64,000 bases of DNA, from NCBI RefSeq assembly GCF_001594005.1, contig NZ_LTBA01000001.1, forward strand, positions 186,001 to 250,000, in the 5' to 3' direction. The DNA comes from Clostridium tepidiprofundi DSM 19306. GTDB lineage: Bacteria > Bacillota > Clostridia > Clostridiales > Clostridiaceae. The notes beneath the pieces were generated by a model. The model made no database searches. It was not told the origin of the DNA and was given only the letters and a program-made list of their open reading frames with translations. The position numbers and the translations under genes were made by a program. Shown here piece after piece: positions 28,498 through 37,935 of this stretch. Positions within the stretch are counted from its first letter, which is position 1; each line of letters starts with the position of its first letter.

Positions 28498-28506
28498 AGC
28501 CTACAC

Positions 28507-28893
28507 CTACTTTATTTTGCACGTAATATAGTTTCGAGGAAATTTAAATTGACTATATTTATCTATTGTTTTTTTAACTTCTAGAGGACCATAAAACAAT
28601 AAATTTCCGCCTACTTTTGCATCGTATAAAGCTGCATAGGTAATAGTTCCCCATGCGTTTTGTGCTATATCAAATTCAACTGATATTGAATTTGTAGTCT
28701 CTCCATTTATAGGAGAATTGAAAGTAACTAATTTTCTTTCATATCCTCTTCCAGTTACTTCTCCCGAATTAGTTTCGGGATTGCTTTTAAACAAAGCTAA
28801 ATATACATTATTTATTTGTAGCTGTTGCCCTCTTAAAGTAGCTTCTACAAGTTTATTTTTAAGATAATTACTTATGTTATTCAATTTTCTCAC
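28507..28893 (-). CDS. tail/baseplate-associated protein
   Basis: 128 residues, GTG start with AAAGG. Features NVYLALFKSNPETNSGEVTG and NAWGTITYAALYDAKVGGNL are shared with a widespread family of phage tail proteins of unknown exact function, usually encoded near fibres. Beta-rich. It sits between baseplate J and the YmfQ-like protein. Confidence 0.65.
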   Translation of the reverse strand: MRKLNNISNYLKNKLVEATLRGQQLQINNVYLALFKSNPETNSGEVTGRGYERKLVTFNSPINGETTNSISVEFDIAQNAWGTITYAALYDAKVGGNLLFYGPLEVKKTIDKYSQFKFPRNYITCKIK

Positions 28894-28898
28894 ATCCT

Positions 28899-29927
28899 TT
28901 AACTAATATTTAAATTGCCTAAAATACAAATTTCATCTTCTCCCATATTAATATTTTCTTTTTTTGAATTTACAAGTAAATTATTATAGTCTAATACTCC
29001 ATCAACCGTAAGTATAAGACTCCCTATCTTTGCGTAGCTTACATAATTAGAAATAAAAGATATATTTTTAAAATAACTCTCTAGTTTTTCTTGTATCTTC
29101 TCTTTAATTACATTTATATTTAAAGCTCCATCTAAAACTAAATTAACTTTAATATTTATAGACTTGCTTTTTGCACTTGTAACAGTTAGTTGTGCACCAA
29201 TAGGTGCTTGCTTGTCTATATAATTTTTCACTTTATTTATAAGAACTTCTGAAGCTTCTGTTTTATTTCTATCTACAATTATTACTTTTACAGTACCTGG
29301 ACCATTCCAGAGAGGTTTTACTTTTGCATCTCCAACCTCATTTATCTCCTTAGCCCATTTTTTATATGCATAGATATTCCCAGACGTAACCGGTTCTCGC
29401 ACAGCTTCAAAATATCTTTTCCTCAGTTCTTCATCTGTTTCTTCATCAAAACCATTTTTAAATTCTTCTATATTTTCAACTTTGCTTAATCCAGCAATAG
29501 TTACTGGAAAATACTTAATAGCTCCTATAGGTATATTTCCTATTTTCCCTGCCTGGTCGCATTCTACTTTTACAGTTGTAAAATTTTCTTTTTCAATTAC
29601 TCTTTCTTCTAAAACTGTATAATTGCATAAATCTGTAGCAACTTTAATACCTTTTTCAACTTTTGTTCCTTCTTGTCCTATTATTTTTACTATTCCTGAA
29701 GCTTTTGTAGCGCGCTTTCTTATTAAGCCTTTTTCAGCTACTTTTCTATCTAAATAAGTACCCTTTGCAGTATCGGCAAAGCCCTTATCAATTATTTTTT
29801 TTATTTTTTCTTCTTGTAAATCAAACTCAATAGCTGCCGCCTGTAAATTATCATAAAAAAAAGAACCTTCGCTCTTATCAAATTCATCATCAATATTGTT
29901 TAACATTCTTTCTAATCTATTATTCAC
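28899..29927 (-). CDS. baseplate J-like protein (XkdT)
   Basis: 342 residues. The family signature is clear: EFDLQEEKIKKIIDKGFADT, ERGLIRKRATKASG-type segment (KGLIRKRATKASGIVKI), GFDEETDEELRKRYFEAVRE and GDAKVKPLWNGPGTVKVII. Baseplate J/gp47-like proteins form the wedges of contractile tails. It overlaps xkdS by 8 nt. Confidence 0.92.
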   Translation of the reverse strand: MNNRLERMLNNIDDEFDKSEGSFFYDNLQAAAIEFDLQEEKIKKIIDKGFADTAKGTYLDRKVAEKGLIRKRATKASGIVKIIGQEGTKVEKGIKVATDLCNYTVLEERVIEKENFTTVKVECDQAGKIGNIPIGAIKYFPVTIAGLSKVENIEEFKNGFDEETDEELRKRYFEAVREPVTSGNIYAYKKWAKEINEVGDAKVKPLWNGPGTVKVIIVDRNKTEASEVLINKVKNYIDKQAPIGAQLTVTSAKSKSINIKVNLVLDGALNINVIKEKIQEKLESYFKNISFISNYVSYAKIGSLILTVDGVLDYNNLLVNSKKENINMGEDEICILGNLNIS

Positions 29928-30375
29928 TAAAACTCACTTCCTGTTCAAAACTTCTAGCATCTTTTAAAATAACTGTAAAATATATATTTAGTGTTGTATA
30001 TGCTTTATCTGTTGTAAATTCTTTTATAGTTTCAATTTGTGGATGTTTTAATAATGCTTCTGTAATTTCTCTTTTTAGTTCAGATTGTACAAATGCTTGT
30101 GGATATTTATTACCAATCAGTAATTCTCTTATAGTAACCCCGTATTCTCTTTTTTTGTCCTGTTTCTCATAAATTTTAAATTTAAACTTTTCAGTTCTTA
30201 ATACTTTTTCTATCCAAACTTTTATAGCTTCAATTTCACTAGTTTCAATTAATTTTCCACCTTTCAATATAAAATCACCTTTAGAAAAATCAAATAAAAA
30301 AGACTTGCCGAGTTTATTTTCAGAAGTCTTTTCATCAATAATATTACCAATATTTATTTGTGTTTGTGGAAACAT
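29920..30375 (-). CDS. XkdS-like baseplate protein (DUF2634)
   Basis: 151 residues. The segment SFLFDFSKGDFILKGGKLIE and EIEAIKVWIEKVLRTEKFKF match the DUF2634/gp25-like family of baseplate wedge proteins. Overlaps both neighbours (1 nt with xkdR, 8 nt with the J protein), so it is translationally coupled. Confidence 0.85.
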   Translation of the reverse strand: MFPQTQINIGNIIDEKTSENKLGKSFLFDFSKGDFILKGGKLIETSEIEAIKVWIEKVLRTEKFKFKIYEKQDKKREYGVTIRELLIGNKYPQAFVQSELKREITEALLKHPQIETIKEFTTDKAYTTLNIYFTVILKDARSFEQEVSFSE

Positions 30376-30710
30376 TATAGTTTCACCACCTTATCTATAG
30401 CGAAAAAAGTTTGTCCGTTTTCTGCTGCTATTAACATGACCTCATCATCAACTTTCAAGGTATCAGTTAACTTTATTTTTTGAGTACTACCCCATTGTTC
30501 TGTATTTATTTCTGAAGTTTGATATTCTCTAATGTAATTATCTAATATACTATTACAAAAATATAACTGTTCTTTTTTAAGTAATATTTGTCCATCAAAT
30601 ATGGAAATTTTAAAAGGATTTACACTAACTACTTTACCTGTAATGGCTCCTATAGCTTTCTTATTATTTCTTTCTTTCAACATTTTAGCAAACTCAACAT
30701 CATAACTCAT
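30375..30710 (-). CDS. XkdR-like protein (DUF2577)
   Basis: 111 residues. The pattern GAITGKVVSVNPFKISIFDG and VDDEVMLIAAENGQTFFAID is that of the DUF2577/XkdR family found in PBSX-like baseplate clusters; probably an OB-fold spike-region protein. Good GGGGTGA site. Confidence 0.8.
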   Translation of the reverse strand: MSYDVEFAKMLKERNNKKAIGAITGKVVSVNPFKISIFDGQILLKKEQLYFCNSILDNYIREYQTSEINTEQWGSTQKIKLTDTLKVDDEVMLIAAENGQTFFAIDKVVKL

Positions 30711-31646
30711 TTATATCACCCCTAAGGTTACATTAACTTTATCATGATTTACATCTGTTATACTGTGTGAAGCTGATTTTATTAAATATTTACCTTTTAC
30801 TATATCTGTATTGATATTAACTACTCTACCAGCCTTTACTGTACTATCTCCTAAAATAGTAAAACTAATTTCTTCTTGTATTCTATTTAAGTCTTTCAGA
30901 GTATTTTGTGCAATATTCTTAGCTTGTGCAATATTCTTATCTTTTAGTGTTACAACTTCCTGCATAAGTCCAAACTTACTTATATTTGCATTATCTTGTA
31001 CTTTAGCAATAATTCTTGTACTTTTTTCATCATCACTTATAACTACTACTTTATTTTTCATATCTTCAATACTTCTATTATAAGTTATATCATCAGATAT
31101 TAATTTCAAACTTTTTATACTTTTGTTATCAAAGAATATAGTTGGATTAATCTCTAGATTAGTTATTTTTTCTATATATAATACATCTAGTCTCATTTCA
31201 ATTCTATATTTAATATTTTTTTCTAAGTAACATTGTTCTAATATATCGTTAATTACATCAAGTATAGTTTCATCTTTATATATCTTAGTTATTTGAGTAG
31301 TTAAGCTGCTATTTATATTATTCTTTATACCAAATTTATCTAATAATTGTTTTATAGCCTTATTTGCACTAACTTTATTAAATTGAATTATTACTTCATT
31401 TTTATTTAAATAAAATGCAAAATCTTGTGAAGTAACTGAATAATAATCCTTATTTCTACTTGTGTTTGTAACTATTGCTCTTATAATCTCTTTGCTATTT
31501 TCTTTTAAACTAACTATAGCACCCTCTGAAACTGTTTCTACTGTATCAAATGTTAATGTAGTGCCTACTGTTTCTATATCGGTGCTATAAGAAATATTAT
31601 TAACTTTGTTTGTTATATTTTTATTATTTACATATAACCTATACAT
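30711..31646 (-). CDS. XkdQ-like baseplate hub protein
   Basis: 311 residues. N-terminal YRLYVNNKNITNKVNNISYS, middle NKVSANKAIKQLLDKFGIKN and C-terminal GRVVNINTDIVKGKYLIKSA follow the XkdQ/YqbQ family, the hub homologue (gpD/gp27 type). It starts 1 nt before the xkdP-position gene ends. Confidence 0.85.
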   Translation of the reverse strand: MYRLYVNNKNITNKVNNISYSTDIETVGTTLTFDTVETVSEGAIVSLKENSKEIIRAIVTNTSRNKDYYSVTSQDFAFYLNKNEVIIQFNKVSANKAIKQLLDKFGIKNNINSSLTTQITKIYKDETILDVINDILEQCYLEKNIKYRIEMRLDVLYIEKITNLEINPTIFFDNKSIKSLKLISDDITYNRSIEDMKNKVVVISDDEKSTRIIAKVQDNANISKFGLMQEVVTLKDKNIAQAKNIAQNTLKDLNRIQEEISFTILGDSTVKAGRVVNINTDIVKGKYLIKSASHSITDVNHDKVNVTLGVI

Positions 31647-31647
31647 C

Positions 31648-32061
31648 TTATATCACTTCCCTATATTCCTTAATAGTTAATGTATAAGCTATATCACCAT
31701 TTCTTTTAGTTTTTGTTACAAAATTTTCTACAGTAACAGGTATATTAGTTAATTCTTTATTATTGTCAGTAACCATATAACGAATTGGTATTTCCTTATT
31801 TGCAACGTCTAAGAAAAAAGCTGTACCTATATTCATATCAACATCACTTCTCAACCACCTATATCTTTTCGAAGTTTTAGGGAAAAAACTTTCTAAAGTA
31901 GTTGTAAATAATTGCTTTTTATAATTTTTAAGATTAATAACACTATTTAAAGTTGGAAATTCTTCATTTGTAAAACTATAATTTAATAATTCGACATTCT
32001 GAGGAATTACAGGTAATTGTATAACTTTTTTTCTGTCTAAAGTACTAAAATAAATATCCAT
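31648..32061 (-). CDS. tail protein at the XkdP position (no LysM seen)
   Basis: About 137 residues from ATG 32061 (AAAGG upstream; GTG 32070 is an alternative). QLPVIPQNVELLNYSFTNEE resembles the N-terminal region of XkdP-type proteins that join the tape measure to the hub. The usual C-terminal LysM domain is missing, so this is a short form. Confidence 0.65.
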   Translation of the reverse strand: MDIYFSTLDRKKVIQLPVIPQNVELLNYSFTNEEFPTLNSVINLKNYKKQLFTTTLESFFPKTSKRYRWLRSDVDMNIGTAFFLDVANKEIPIRYMVTDNNKELTNIPVTVENFVTKTKRNGDIAYTLTIKEYREVI

Positions 32062-32109
32062 ATTAACCACATCCTTTCTATAATTTTAAGAGCGGTTATA
32101 ATAACCACT

Positions 32110-34437
32110 CTACATTGTATCTAATGCTAATTTAACTTTTTTAACAATTCTTTCTCCTACTTTATCAATAAACTCGTTATTGCCAATAACATTACCTTGG
32201 ATCGTTACATATACTTTTACATCATTAGTTTTTTTATCGTTGTTCTTCTTACTTACATTGCTGTTTTTAATATTATTAACAGTACTATTAGCAATACTTT
32301 TAGTATTATCAAATGTATTATTGTTTGTACTGTTGCTTATATTATTAGTAATATTTTTTATTGTATTGAATATATTTTTAACAGTGTTTTTAATATTATT
32401 AACAGTACTATTAGCTTTTTCTTTAGGATTAATAATCCTAGTAGCTTGATTTAATAATTTCCTGCTTCTATTACTATGTTTTAAAGGTATAGCAATTTCT
32501 GGACCTGCTTCACCAAATATCGAAGGTTGTGTTGCTATACCGCCTTTAGCGAATTCAGGTAAGTCTGGAATAATTGGAATAGAAAAGCCAAACTTTTGCC
32601 CTCCAATTTTGGGCACCCACTCTGGAATGTCAATTGACATTCCATTTACTTGGGTAATCATATAGTTTATGCCTTTTATTATGGCTTTTAACGGAAATAA
32701 GAAGGCGTTTTGTAACCCATTAAATATTCCTGTAAAAATCCCTTTTACACCTTCCCATGCTTTTTTCCAATTGCCTGTAAAGACACCTGTAACAAACTCT
32801 ATAATCCCACTAAATATTTGCTTTATAGATTTAATATGCGTTCCTATAAACTCCTGCAATAATGGAAACCTATCACCAAAACCACTCCATAATGCATTAC
32901 CAACTTCTACCACTTTAGCTTTGATATTGTTGAATGTTTCTTTAATACTTGCCCATAAATCTCTGGCTTTTTTAGTTAATTTATCCCAGTTTCTCCATAG
33001 TGCATAACCTATTGTAATTACTGCACCTACAGCTAGTACAATCCAACCAAGTGGAGTTAATGCTAATGTGCCATTGAATATAAGCCATATTGTATTCAAT
33101 GCAGTGAATACAGTTTTTAATATTCCTATCACTTTTATAACTGTATATAAAGTCCCAATAAATACCAATAACGTTGTGATTAACTTTTCGTGCTTTTTAG
33201 CAAATTTTACTATTGTCCTAATAAATTTTGTAATCTTAACAATTCCATCACCTATACTTCGTACCCACTCTTGAATAGTTTTTTCGTTATTATTAACCCA
33301 GTTATTAATTTTGTCTATATATTGCCCTATAAGTCCTGATTGAGTATTCATAATACTTGTAAATATATTCTTGCTTGTATTTTTTAATTTATTTAGCTTA
33401 AAGCCTATAGTATTAGTCATAGTTTTATATGCTTCATCCGTAGCACCTGCGCTATTTTTCATAGCATCAAGACTAGTATTAAAATCTTTAAAGCCTTTAC
33501 CTGTAAGTACTAATGCTCCAGATAATGCTCTAACATTTCCAAACAATTGACCCATTAATTCTGTATTGCCACCTGTTTTTTCTTTTATTTCTTCAAGAAA
33601 TTTACTAAACCCTTTAGATTTAATAGCTGATACAGAAAAATCAATACCTAACTTTTTAGCCATCTTAGCTGCTTCATCGGAAGGTTTTATAACACTTGTC
33701 AAAACACCTTTAAAAGCTGTTACTGCTTCATCTGTTTTAAGTCCGTTTTTTGTTAAACTTGCCATACCTGCCATAAGTTCGTCAATAGATGCACCTGCAC
33801 TATTTGCAATAGGAGTAAGTGACCCCATACTTTCAGATAATTCAGCAACAGTAGTTACCCCTAAATTTTGTGTAACAAGTAGCTTGTCAGAGATTTTTTG
33901 CATGGCTTCCTGCCCTTTTAATCCATATACATTCATCGTTGACGTCATTACTTTTAATGCACTATTAGCATCTGTGAATCCTGCCTTAGCAAGTTTGCTT
34001 GCTGTAACACTAGCTTTTAAACTATCTTTCGGACTTACACCACTAGATATGGCACTATACTGTGTTTCTGCTAGTTCAGTCACTCCTACACCTGTTTTCG
34101 TACTTGCTTTAAGTAAATCCTTTTTGATATTTTTTAATTGCAGAGCATTTTTAGCAATAGATTTTACTTTTGCTGCACCTTCTTCTAAGTCTTTTAGTCC
34201 TTCAAATCCAACTTTTGTAGCAAATACTCCAAGCATAGCACCTACAGCTAATCCTACTTTTGTTACTTTTTTTGTAACTTTATCCATGCCTTTTACAAAG
34301 TTATTTTGCCATTTTTGTACTTGCCTTTGTGATTTTTTCATGTTTTTAGTTACATTTTCTACATTTTTGTTTACACGCATAAGCGTTTTAGAAGTTCTAT
34401 CTCTCATCGCCAATATAGTACCAATCGTTCTAGCCAT
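32110..34437 (-). CDS. tail tape measure protein
   Basis: 775 residues from ATG 34437 (AGAGGTGA 4 nt upstream; the upstream in-frame ATG 34458 lacks a site). The N-terminus is a TP901-type tape-measure region (TKTGVGVTELAETQYSAISS; LGVTTVAELSESMGSLTPIA), several hydrophobic segments lie in the middle (about 420-490), and the last ~90 residues are a low-complexity Asn/Thr/Ile-rich array (NSTVNNIKNTVKNIFNTIKN) with matching DNA repeats at 32240-32450. Sets tail length and is preceded by the frameshifted chaperones. Confidence 0.92.
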   Translation of the reverse strand: MARTIGTILAMRDRTSKTLMRVNKNVENVTKNMKKSQRQVQKWQNNFVKGMDKVTKKVTKVGLAVGAMLGVFATKVGFEGLKDLEEGAAKVKSIAKNALQLKNIKKDLLKASTKTGVGVTELAETQYSAISSGVSPKDSLKASVTASKLAKAGFTDANSALKVMTSTMNVYGLKGQEAMQKISDKLLVTQNLGVTTVAELSESMGSLTPIANSAGASIDELMAGMASLTKNGLKTDEAVTAFKGVLTSVIKPSDEAAKMAKKLGIDFSVSAIKSKGFSKFLEEIKEKTGGNTELMGQLFGNVRALSGALVLTGKGFKDFNTSLDAMKNSAGATDEAYKTMTNTIGFKLNKLKNTSKNIFTSIMNTQSGLIGQYIDKINNWVNNNEKTIQEWVRSIGDGIVKITKFIRTIVKFAKKHEKLITTLLVFIGTLYTVIKVIGILKTVFTALNTIWLIFNGTLALTPLGWIVLAVGAVITIGYALWRNWDKLTKKARDLWASIKETFNNIKAKVVEVGNALWSGFGDRFPLLQEFIGTHIKSIKQIFSGIIEFVTGVFTGNWKKAWEGVKGIFTGIFNGLQNAFLFPLKAIIKGINYMITQVNGMSIDIPEWVPKIGGQKFGFSIPIIPDLPEFAKGGIATQPSIFGEAGPEIAIPLKHSNRSRKLLNQATRIINPKEKANSTVNNIKNTVKNIFNTIKNITNNISNSTNNNTFDNTKSIANSTVNNIKNSNVSKKNNDKKTNDVKVYVTIQGNVIGNNEFIDKVGERIVKKVKLALDTM

Positions 34438-34441
34438 TTTC

Positions 34442-35064
34442 TCACCTCTTTTCTCCAAAAATGGCTTTTAATTTTTCTATATCATATAAGACTTTTTCTT
34501 CTTTGCACACTTCCATAGAACGTAAAAAGAATTGTTTTTCTACATAATCTAAATTAAGTAAGTAATCTAATGTAAATCCTTTTTGGAGATAGTAAGAAAC
34601 CCAATACATTTCACCTGGTTTCTTACTATCTCCTATTAGTTTTTTACATCTTCAACTACTTGCTCAGTTAATTTCCCGCCCTCAAATTCTTCTACAATTT
34701 GTGATGCAATTTCTATCGTTCCATTTATGCCAAATATTTTAGATACTACATCTAAAGGGTCTTTAATATCTAATTCTTCCCTTAATTCCCTGTCTTGCAA
34801 AAAAGGACAACACACATATACTAATTCTTTACTCGCTTCAAATGTAATTGATAAATCTTGTTCTGTAACATTACCTTTTTCATCTACTTTTACTGCTCTA
34901 GCACATTCATTCATATATCTTAAGATTTCATTATCAGTAGGTCTTTCAAATCTTATTTCTCCAAAACCATCTACATCTATAAATGTAAATAATTTTTTAG
35001 CTTTTTCTCTCTGTAATGCTTTTTTTCTAAAATCATCAAGTGTTAATTTTTTACCTTTTGACAT
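34442..35064 (-). CDS. tail assembly chaperone, -1 frameshift fusion product (gpG-T type)
   Basis: If ribosomes slip back one base at A_AAA_AAC (34645-34639), the 142-residue chaperone loses its stop and continues LIGDSKKPGEMYWVSYYLQK, then ~50 more residues, to a TGA at 34442-34444, about 207 residues in total. The extension is the region before the tape measure that otherwise has no start codon with a site. Such G/GT pairs bind the tape measure during tail assembly. Confidence 0.8.
34585..34645 (-). promoter_or_regulatory. programmed -1 ribosomal frameshift signal
   Basis: Slippery heptamer A_AAA_AAC in the chaperone's reading frame (34645-34639), a 5-nt spacer including the stop codon, then a perfect 17-bp stem (34633-34617 with 34601-34585) closing a 15-nt loop. 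Confidence 0.88.
34636..35064 (-). CDS. tail assembly chaperone, short form (XkdN-like)
   Basis: 142 residues. It reads KLTLDDFRKKALQREKAKKL, FERPTDNEILRYMNECARAV and ELDIKDPLDVVSKIFGINGT, as in XkdN-type chaperones that lie between the tail tube and tape measure genes. It ends VEDVKN in the zero frame right at the slippery site. It has a hairpin terminator between it and the tube gene, which would reduce its expression relative to the tube. Confidence 0.85.
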   Translation of the reverse strand: MSKGKKLTLDDFRKKALQREKAKKLFTFIDVDGFGEIRFERPTDNEILRYMNECARAVKVDEKGNVTEQDLSITFEASKELVYVCCPFLQDRELREELDIKDPLDVVSKIFGINGTIEIASQIVEEFEGGKLTEQVVEDVKN

Positions 35065-35098
35065 TCTATCAAATCCTTTCTAATTTCATTTTAAATAC

Positions 35099-35126
35099 AT
35101 AAGAAAAGCACCCTAAAAAAGGTGCT
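35099..35126 (-). terminator. partial terminator between tail tube and chaperone
   Basis: AGCACC and GGTGCT flank an 8-nt loop, followed by TTTTCTT on the minus strand. It may lower chaperone and tape-measure expression below sheath and tube. Confidence 0.65.
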
Positions 35127-35131
35127 ATATG

Positions 35132-35563
35132 CTAAATTTCTTCAAATGTAGCTGCTTTGAAGCTTAATTCCAATTCTGTTACTGCACTATCCTGTTCAAA
35201 TTTTTGTAAATCATATGAATCGAATGTTACTTCATCATATCTATATCTAACTGCTTTAGAGCCATCATTTCTTTCCATTTTTGCAACAATACTGATTTCA
35301 GGAATTAGATTATTTTTAGTTGCATCTGCCAATTCCTTTAAAAAATCTATTTCAGAACCATCACGTCTAAGTGTTAAACTTCCTTCTATCGAATATCCAT
35401 TTGGAATTTGTACCTTTCCATAGTGATCATCTCTAGGGTCAAGAATTTCTTCATAATTGTTTGTAATTGTAACAGTTAGATTAAACACATTCATATATCT
35501 TTTATCGTTTATCCAACATTTGCCTTTCTTTCCGTTGAATTGCTTATTTCCAACTTGCGACAT
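35132..35563 (-). CDS. tail tube protein (XkdM-like)
   Basis: 143 residues: GKKGKCWINDKRYMNVFNLT, EEILDPRDDHYGKVQIPNGY and SFKAATFEEI are typical of the XkdM family of tail tubes. It follows the sheath gene directly, the invariable order in contractile tails. Confidence 0.9.
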   Translation of the reverse strand: MSQVGNKQFNGKKGKCWINDKRYMNVFNLTVTITNNYEEILDPRDDHYGKVQIPNGYSIEGSLTLRRDGSEIDFLKELADATKNNLIPEISIVAKMERNDGSKAVRYRYDEVTFDSYDLQKFEQDSAVTELELSFKAATFEEI

Positions 35564-35584
35564 CGTTCATCACCTAATCCTTTC

Positions 35585-36676
35585 TTACATTGTAATTACA
35601 AACGTAAAATCTTCCATTGCATTAAGAATCTTAATATTACTTCTAAGCCATACATTTGTTCCTACTGTCATATTTTTAACTTTTTCATCATCCCATGTTA
35701 AAACAACATCTTCCCCATACTTAGGAATATTAGCTAATCGTTGTTGCTCTAAATCAACAGTAGCTCTATTATTAAAATTACTGTCTAACAAATTATCCAA
35801 TGCTAAAGATTTAAAATAAGCAGTAATTGCACCTATTAATAATGCTTGGTTATCTGCATTATTTTTATATTTTCCTTTGTAGAATTTGTCAAATGTAGTG
35901 TAAATATCGTTATAGATTAAATCCATTATTTCTACAATCAATATAAATTTCATATCATCTGTAATCCCTTCACCTGTTGTAACAAGAGAATTTACACCCC
36001 TAGCAACACGTACTTCTCCATCATTGTTGTACAATACAAACTCTCCTGCATTAATGGCAGTGTCTAAATCAGTAGGTTCTTCTACTTCCGTAAATTTATT
36101 TAGTGGTTTTGCAATAGCTGACATAGTTAAAGGCAATCCTGCTAAATATCCTAATAAGTAAGGTATAGCTTTATCTCCTGCTTGTTTTCCTCTACTATCT
36201 GCAAAAGAAACATTGGTATTTGTAAAGTTAACAATATGCATATTATCTGCTTTTGAATTATATACGATTGCTTTGTATCTTTTGTGATTATTCGCTACTG
36301 CACTTTTAACAAATGATACTAAATCCGTAGTTTCTGTATCCGTTGCATCTGCTATAGCAATCCAGCAGTTTCTAGGAGCTTTTATTTTAACTTTACTTAG
36401 TATGTCTGCTAATGTTCCCCCTTCTCCGATTCTGAACACTAGTAACTCTTTTGGCGTTCCTTCTAGTACATCCTTAATGTATTGTACATTATCTTCTGTA
36501 TATTTTGCTTGTTCTGCTGTTGTGAAATCGTCAGTGCTTCTATACTTCGTAAATATGTCTGTATTTGTTGTATCTTTTACAATTAAACAAGCTACACCTT
36601 TGCTCCCTCTTTGCACTGCACTTGCTCCAAGTCCTTTAAATATTATGTTAATTTTAGGCATTCCGATATCTGCCAT
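35585..36676 (-). CDS. contractile tail sheath protein (XkdK-like)
   Basis: 363 residues, start at an ATG with GAAAGG upstream. MPKINIIFKGLGASAVQRGS and RGVACLIVKDTTNTD-like N-terminus, ILVEIMDLIYNDIYTTFDKF and the C-terminal VGTNVWLRSNIKILNAMEDF match the phage sheath subfamily of PBSX. This gene makes the phage a myovirus-type particle. Confidence 0.9.
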   Translation of the reverse strand: MADIGMPKINIIFKGLGASAVQRGSKGVACLIVKDTTNTDIFTKYRSTDDFTTAEQAKYTEDNVQYIKDVLEGTPKELLVFRIGEGGTLADILSKVKIKAPRNCWIAIADATDTETTDLVSFVKSAVANNHKRYKAIVYNSKADNMHIVNFTNTNVSFADSRGKQAGDKAIPYLLGYLAGLPLTMSAIAKPLNKFTEVEEPTDLDTAINAGEFVLYNNDGEVRVARGVNSLVTTGEGITDDMKFILIVEIMDLIYNDIYTTFDKFYKGKYKNNADNQALLIGAITAYFKSLALDNLLDSNFNNRATVDLEQQRLANIPKYGEDVVLTWDDEKVKNMTVGTNVWLRSNIKILNAMEDFTFVITM

Positions 36677-36702
36677 ATTATCATCATTCCTTTCTAATTA
36701 TT

Positions 36703-37152
36703 TTAACTATAATATAAATCTTCCATTTCTTCTTCTTCGTGTTCATCTGTTTTATTCCAGTTTTCATAGAATCTTAAACAAAAATAACAATGTAAAACCT
36801 TATCTTGTCCTTTATTGTCAACTACATCTAGCTCTACATTATCCACATCGGCTAGATATGTATTTACATCTAATACTCCATCATATAAAAATAAAGTTTC
36901 TAAACCATCTTTCATTTTTAATAATTCATTTTCGTTTTTATATCTGTCAGATGGAAAATAGTAAATTCTAACTGTTAAATTTCTATCTCTACCAACTGTC
37001 ATGAATTTTTTTGTATCAATATTATCTAATTGCACAAAAAAAGAAGGTCGTTTAATACCTTCTCGAATATTATTAGACTCTATTTTTATATTCGCAAATT
37101 TTGTTTTTAGCTTATCATTAATTGCTTTTTTTATATCCATATATGTTAGCAT
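36703..37152 (-). CDS. tail terminator-like protein (XkdJ position)
   Basis: 149 residues: DIKKAINDKLKTKFANIKIE and RPSFFVQLDNIDTKKFMTVG, with an acidic tail. The length, fold pattern and position before the sheath gene fit the tail terminator/DUF6838-type family that caps the tail tube and joins head to tail. AGGAAG site 7 nt before ATG 37152. Confidence 0.7.
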   Translation of the reverse strand: MLTYMDIKKAINDKLKTKFANIKIESNNIREGIKRPSFFVQLDNIDTKKFMTVGRDRNLTVRIYYFPSDRYKNENELLKMKDGLETLFLYDGVLDVNTYLADVDNVELDVVDNKGQDKVLHCYFCLRFYENWNKTDEHEEEEMEDLYYS

Positions 37153-37165
37153 ATATTATCACTTC

Positions 37166-37606
37166 CTATAGATTATGCTCTTGCAATAATTCATCGATAA
37201 ATATTTCTGTATCATCTACATAAATATTTTCAAATTTTCGTGCGGCTTTATCAACAAAATGCCATCCAAGTACAAATCCTAATTCTGGTCCATCTTTTTT
37301 ATTTTTTATAATATGGCCATCCTCTAAAAGATGTGTAAGTGGATGACTAGAATATCCTCTTACAGCCAAATCGCCATCTTTTTTAAATACTTTTCCACCC
37401 TTAAAAGATTTTTCTACATCTTTTGTATCTCCCTCACCTGTACCAATATTGCAAGACTTAAATTCTCTACGTTGCTCTCTTGCTAACTTTTTTCCTTCTT
37501 TTCGCATAAATTTTCTACTTTGTTTTCCTTTTATCTGTTGTGCTAAACTTAGCAAATCCTTACTAAATTGATCTAATTCTTTTGTGTTAAATTCTACATC
37601 AGACAT
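37166..37606 (-). CDS. HK97 gp10-like neck/tail component
   Basis: 146 residues: KELDQFSKDLLSLAQQIKGK then a basic RKFMRKEGKKLAREQRREF and the ending HFVDKAARKFENIYVDDTE. These features belong to the HK97-gp10/XkdI family of head-tail joining proteins. Overlaps the adaptor gene by 1 nt. Confidence 0.8.
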   Translation of the reverse strand: MSDVEFNTKELDQFSKDLLSLAQQIKGKQSRKFMRKEGKKLAREQRREFKSCNIGTGEGDTKDVEKSFKGGKVFKKDGDLAVRGYSSHPLTHLLEDGHIIKNKKDGPELGFVLGWHFVDKAARKFENIYVDDTEIFIDELLQEHNL

Positions 37607-37935
37607 TACTCAATCACTTCCTCACAAAATATCTCTAAAAATGAATTTTTAAAATATGGATTAAGGATGTATTTTATATCAAACCTTTTACCTCTAAATA
37701 TAATATACATATCTTGAGTAATATCTTTCCCGGCACTATATCTCACAATTATTTTATGCGTAGTATTACTTAGTATAGTTTCTACTTGTCCTCTTTGCAA
37801 ACTTGCAGTCTGTGGAATTATAGTAGCCCATATAGTCTTGATTTTACTGTCTATATAGTCTACTTCACCCAATTCATTTTCTATTTCGATTTTTCCATAT
37901 ATATCTATCCTGTGTCTTAATCTTCCTGGATTCAT
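37606..37935 (-). CDS. head-tail adaptor (SPP1 gp16 / XkdH-like)
   Basis: 109 residues: NPGRLRHRIDIYGKIEIENE and TIWATIIPQTASLQRGQVET are characteristic of the phage head-tail joining stopper family. Overlaps the connector by 4 nt. Confidence 0.88.
   Translation of the reverse strand: MNPGRLRHRIDIYGKIEIENELGEVDYIDSKIKTIWATIIPQTASLQRGQVETILSNTTHKIIVRYSAGKDITQDMYIIFRGKRFDIKYILNPYFKNSFLEIFCEEVIE

Noticed and set aside
32180..32454. Plus-strand hydrophobic frames
   Set aside because: They are antisense shadows of the Asn/Thr-rich tape measure repeats.
34439..34641. Separate gene between chaperone and tape measure
   Set aside because: No start codon with a ribosome site; the -1 frameshift explains the frame.
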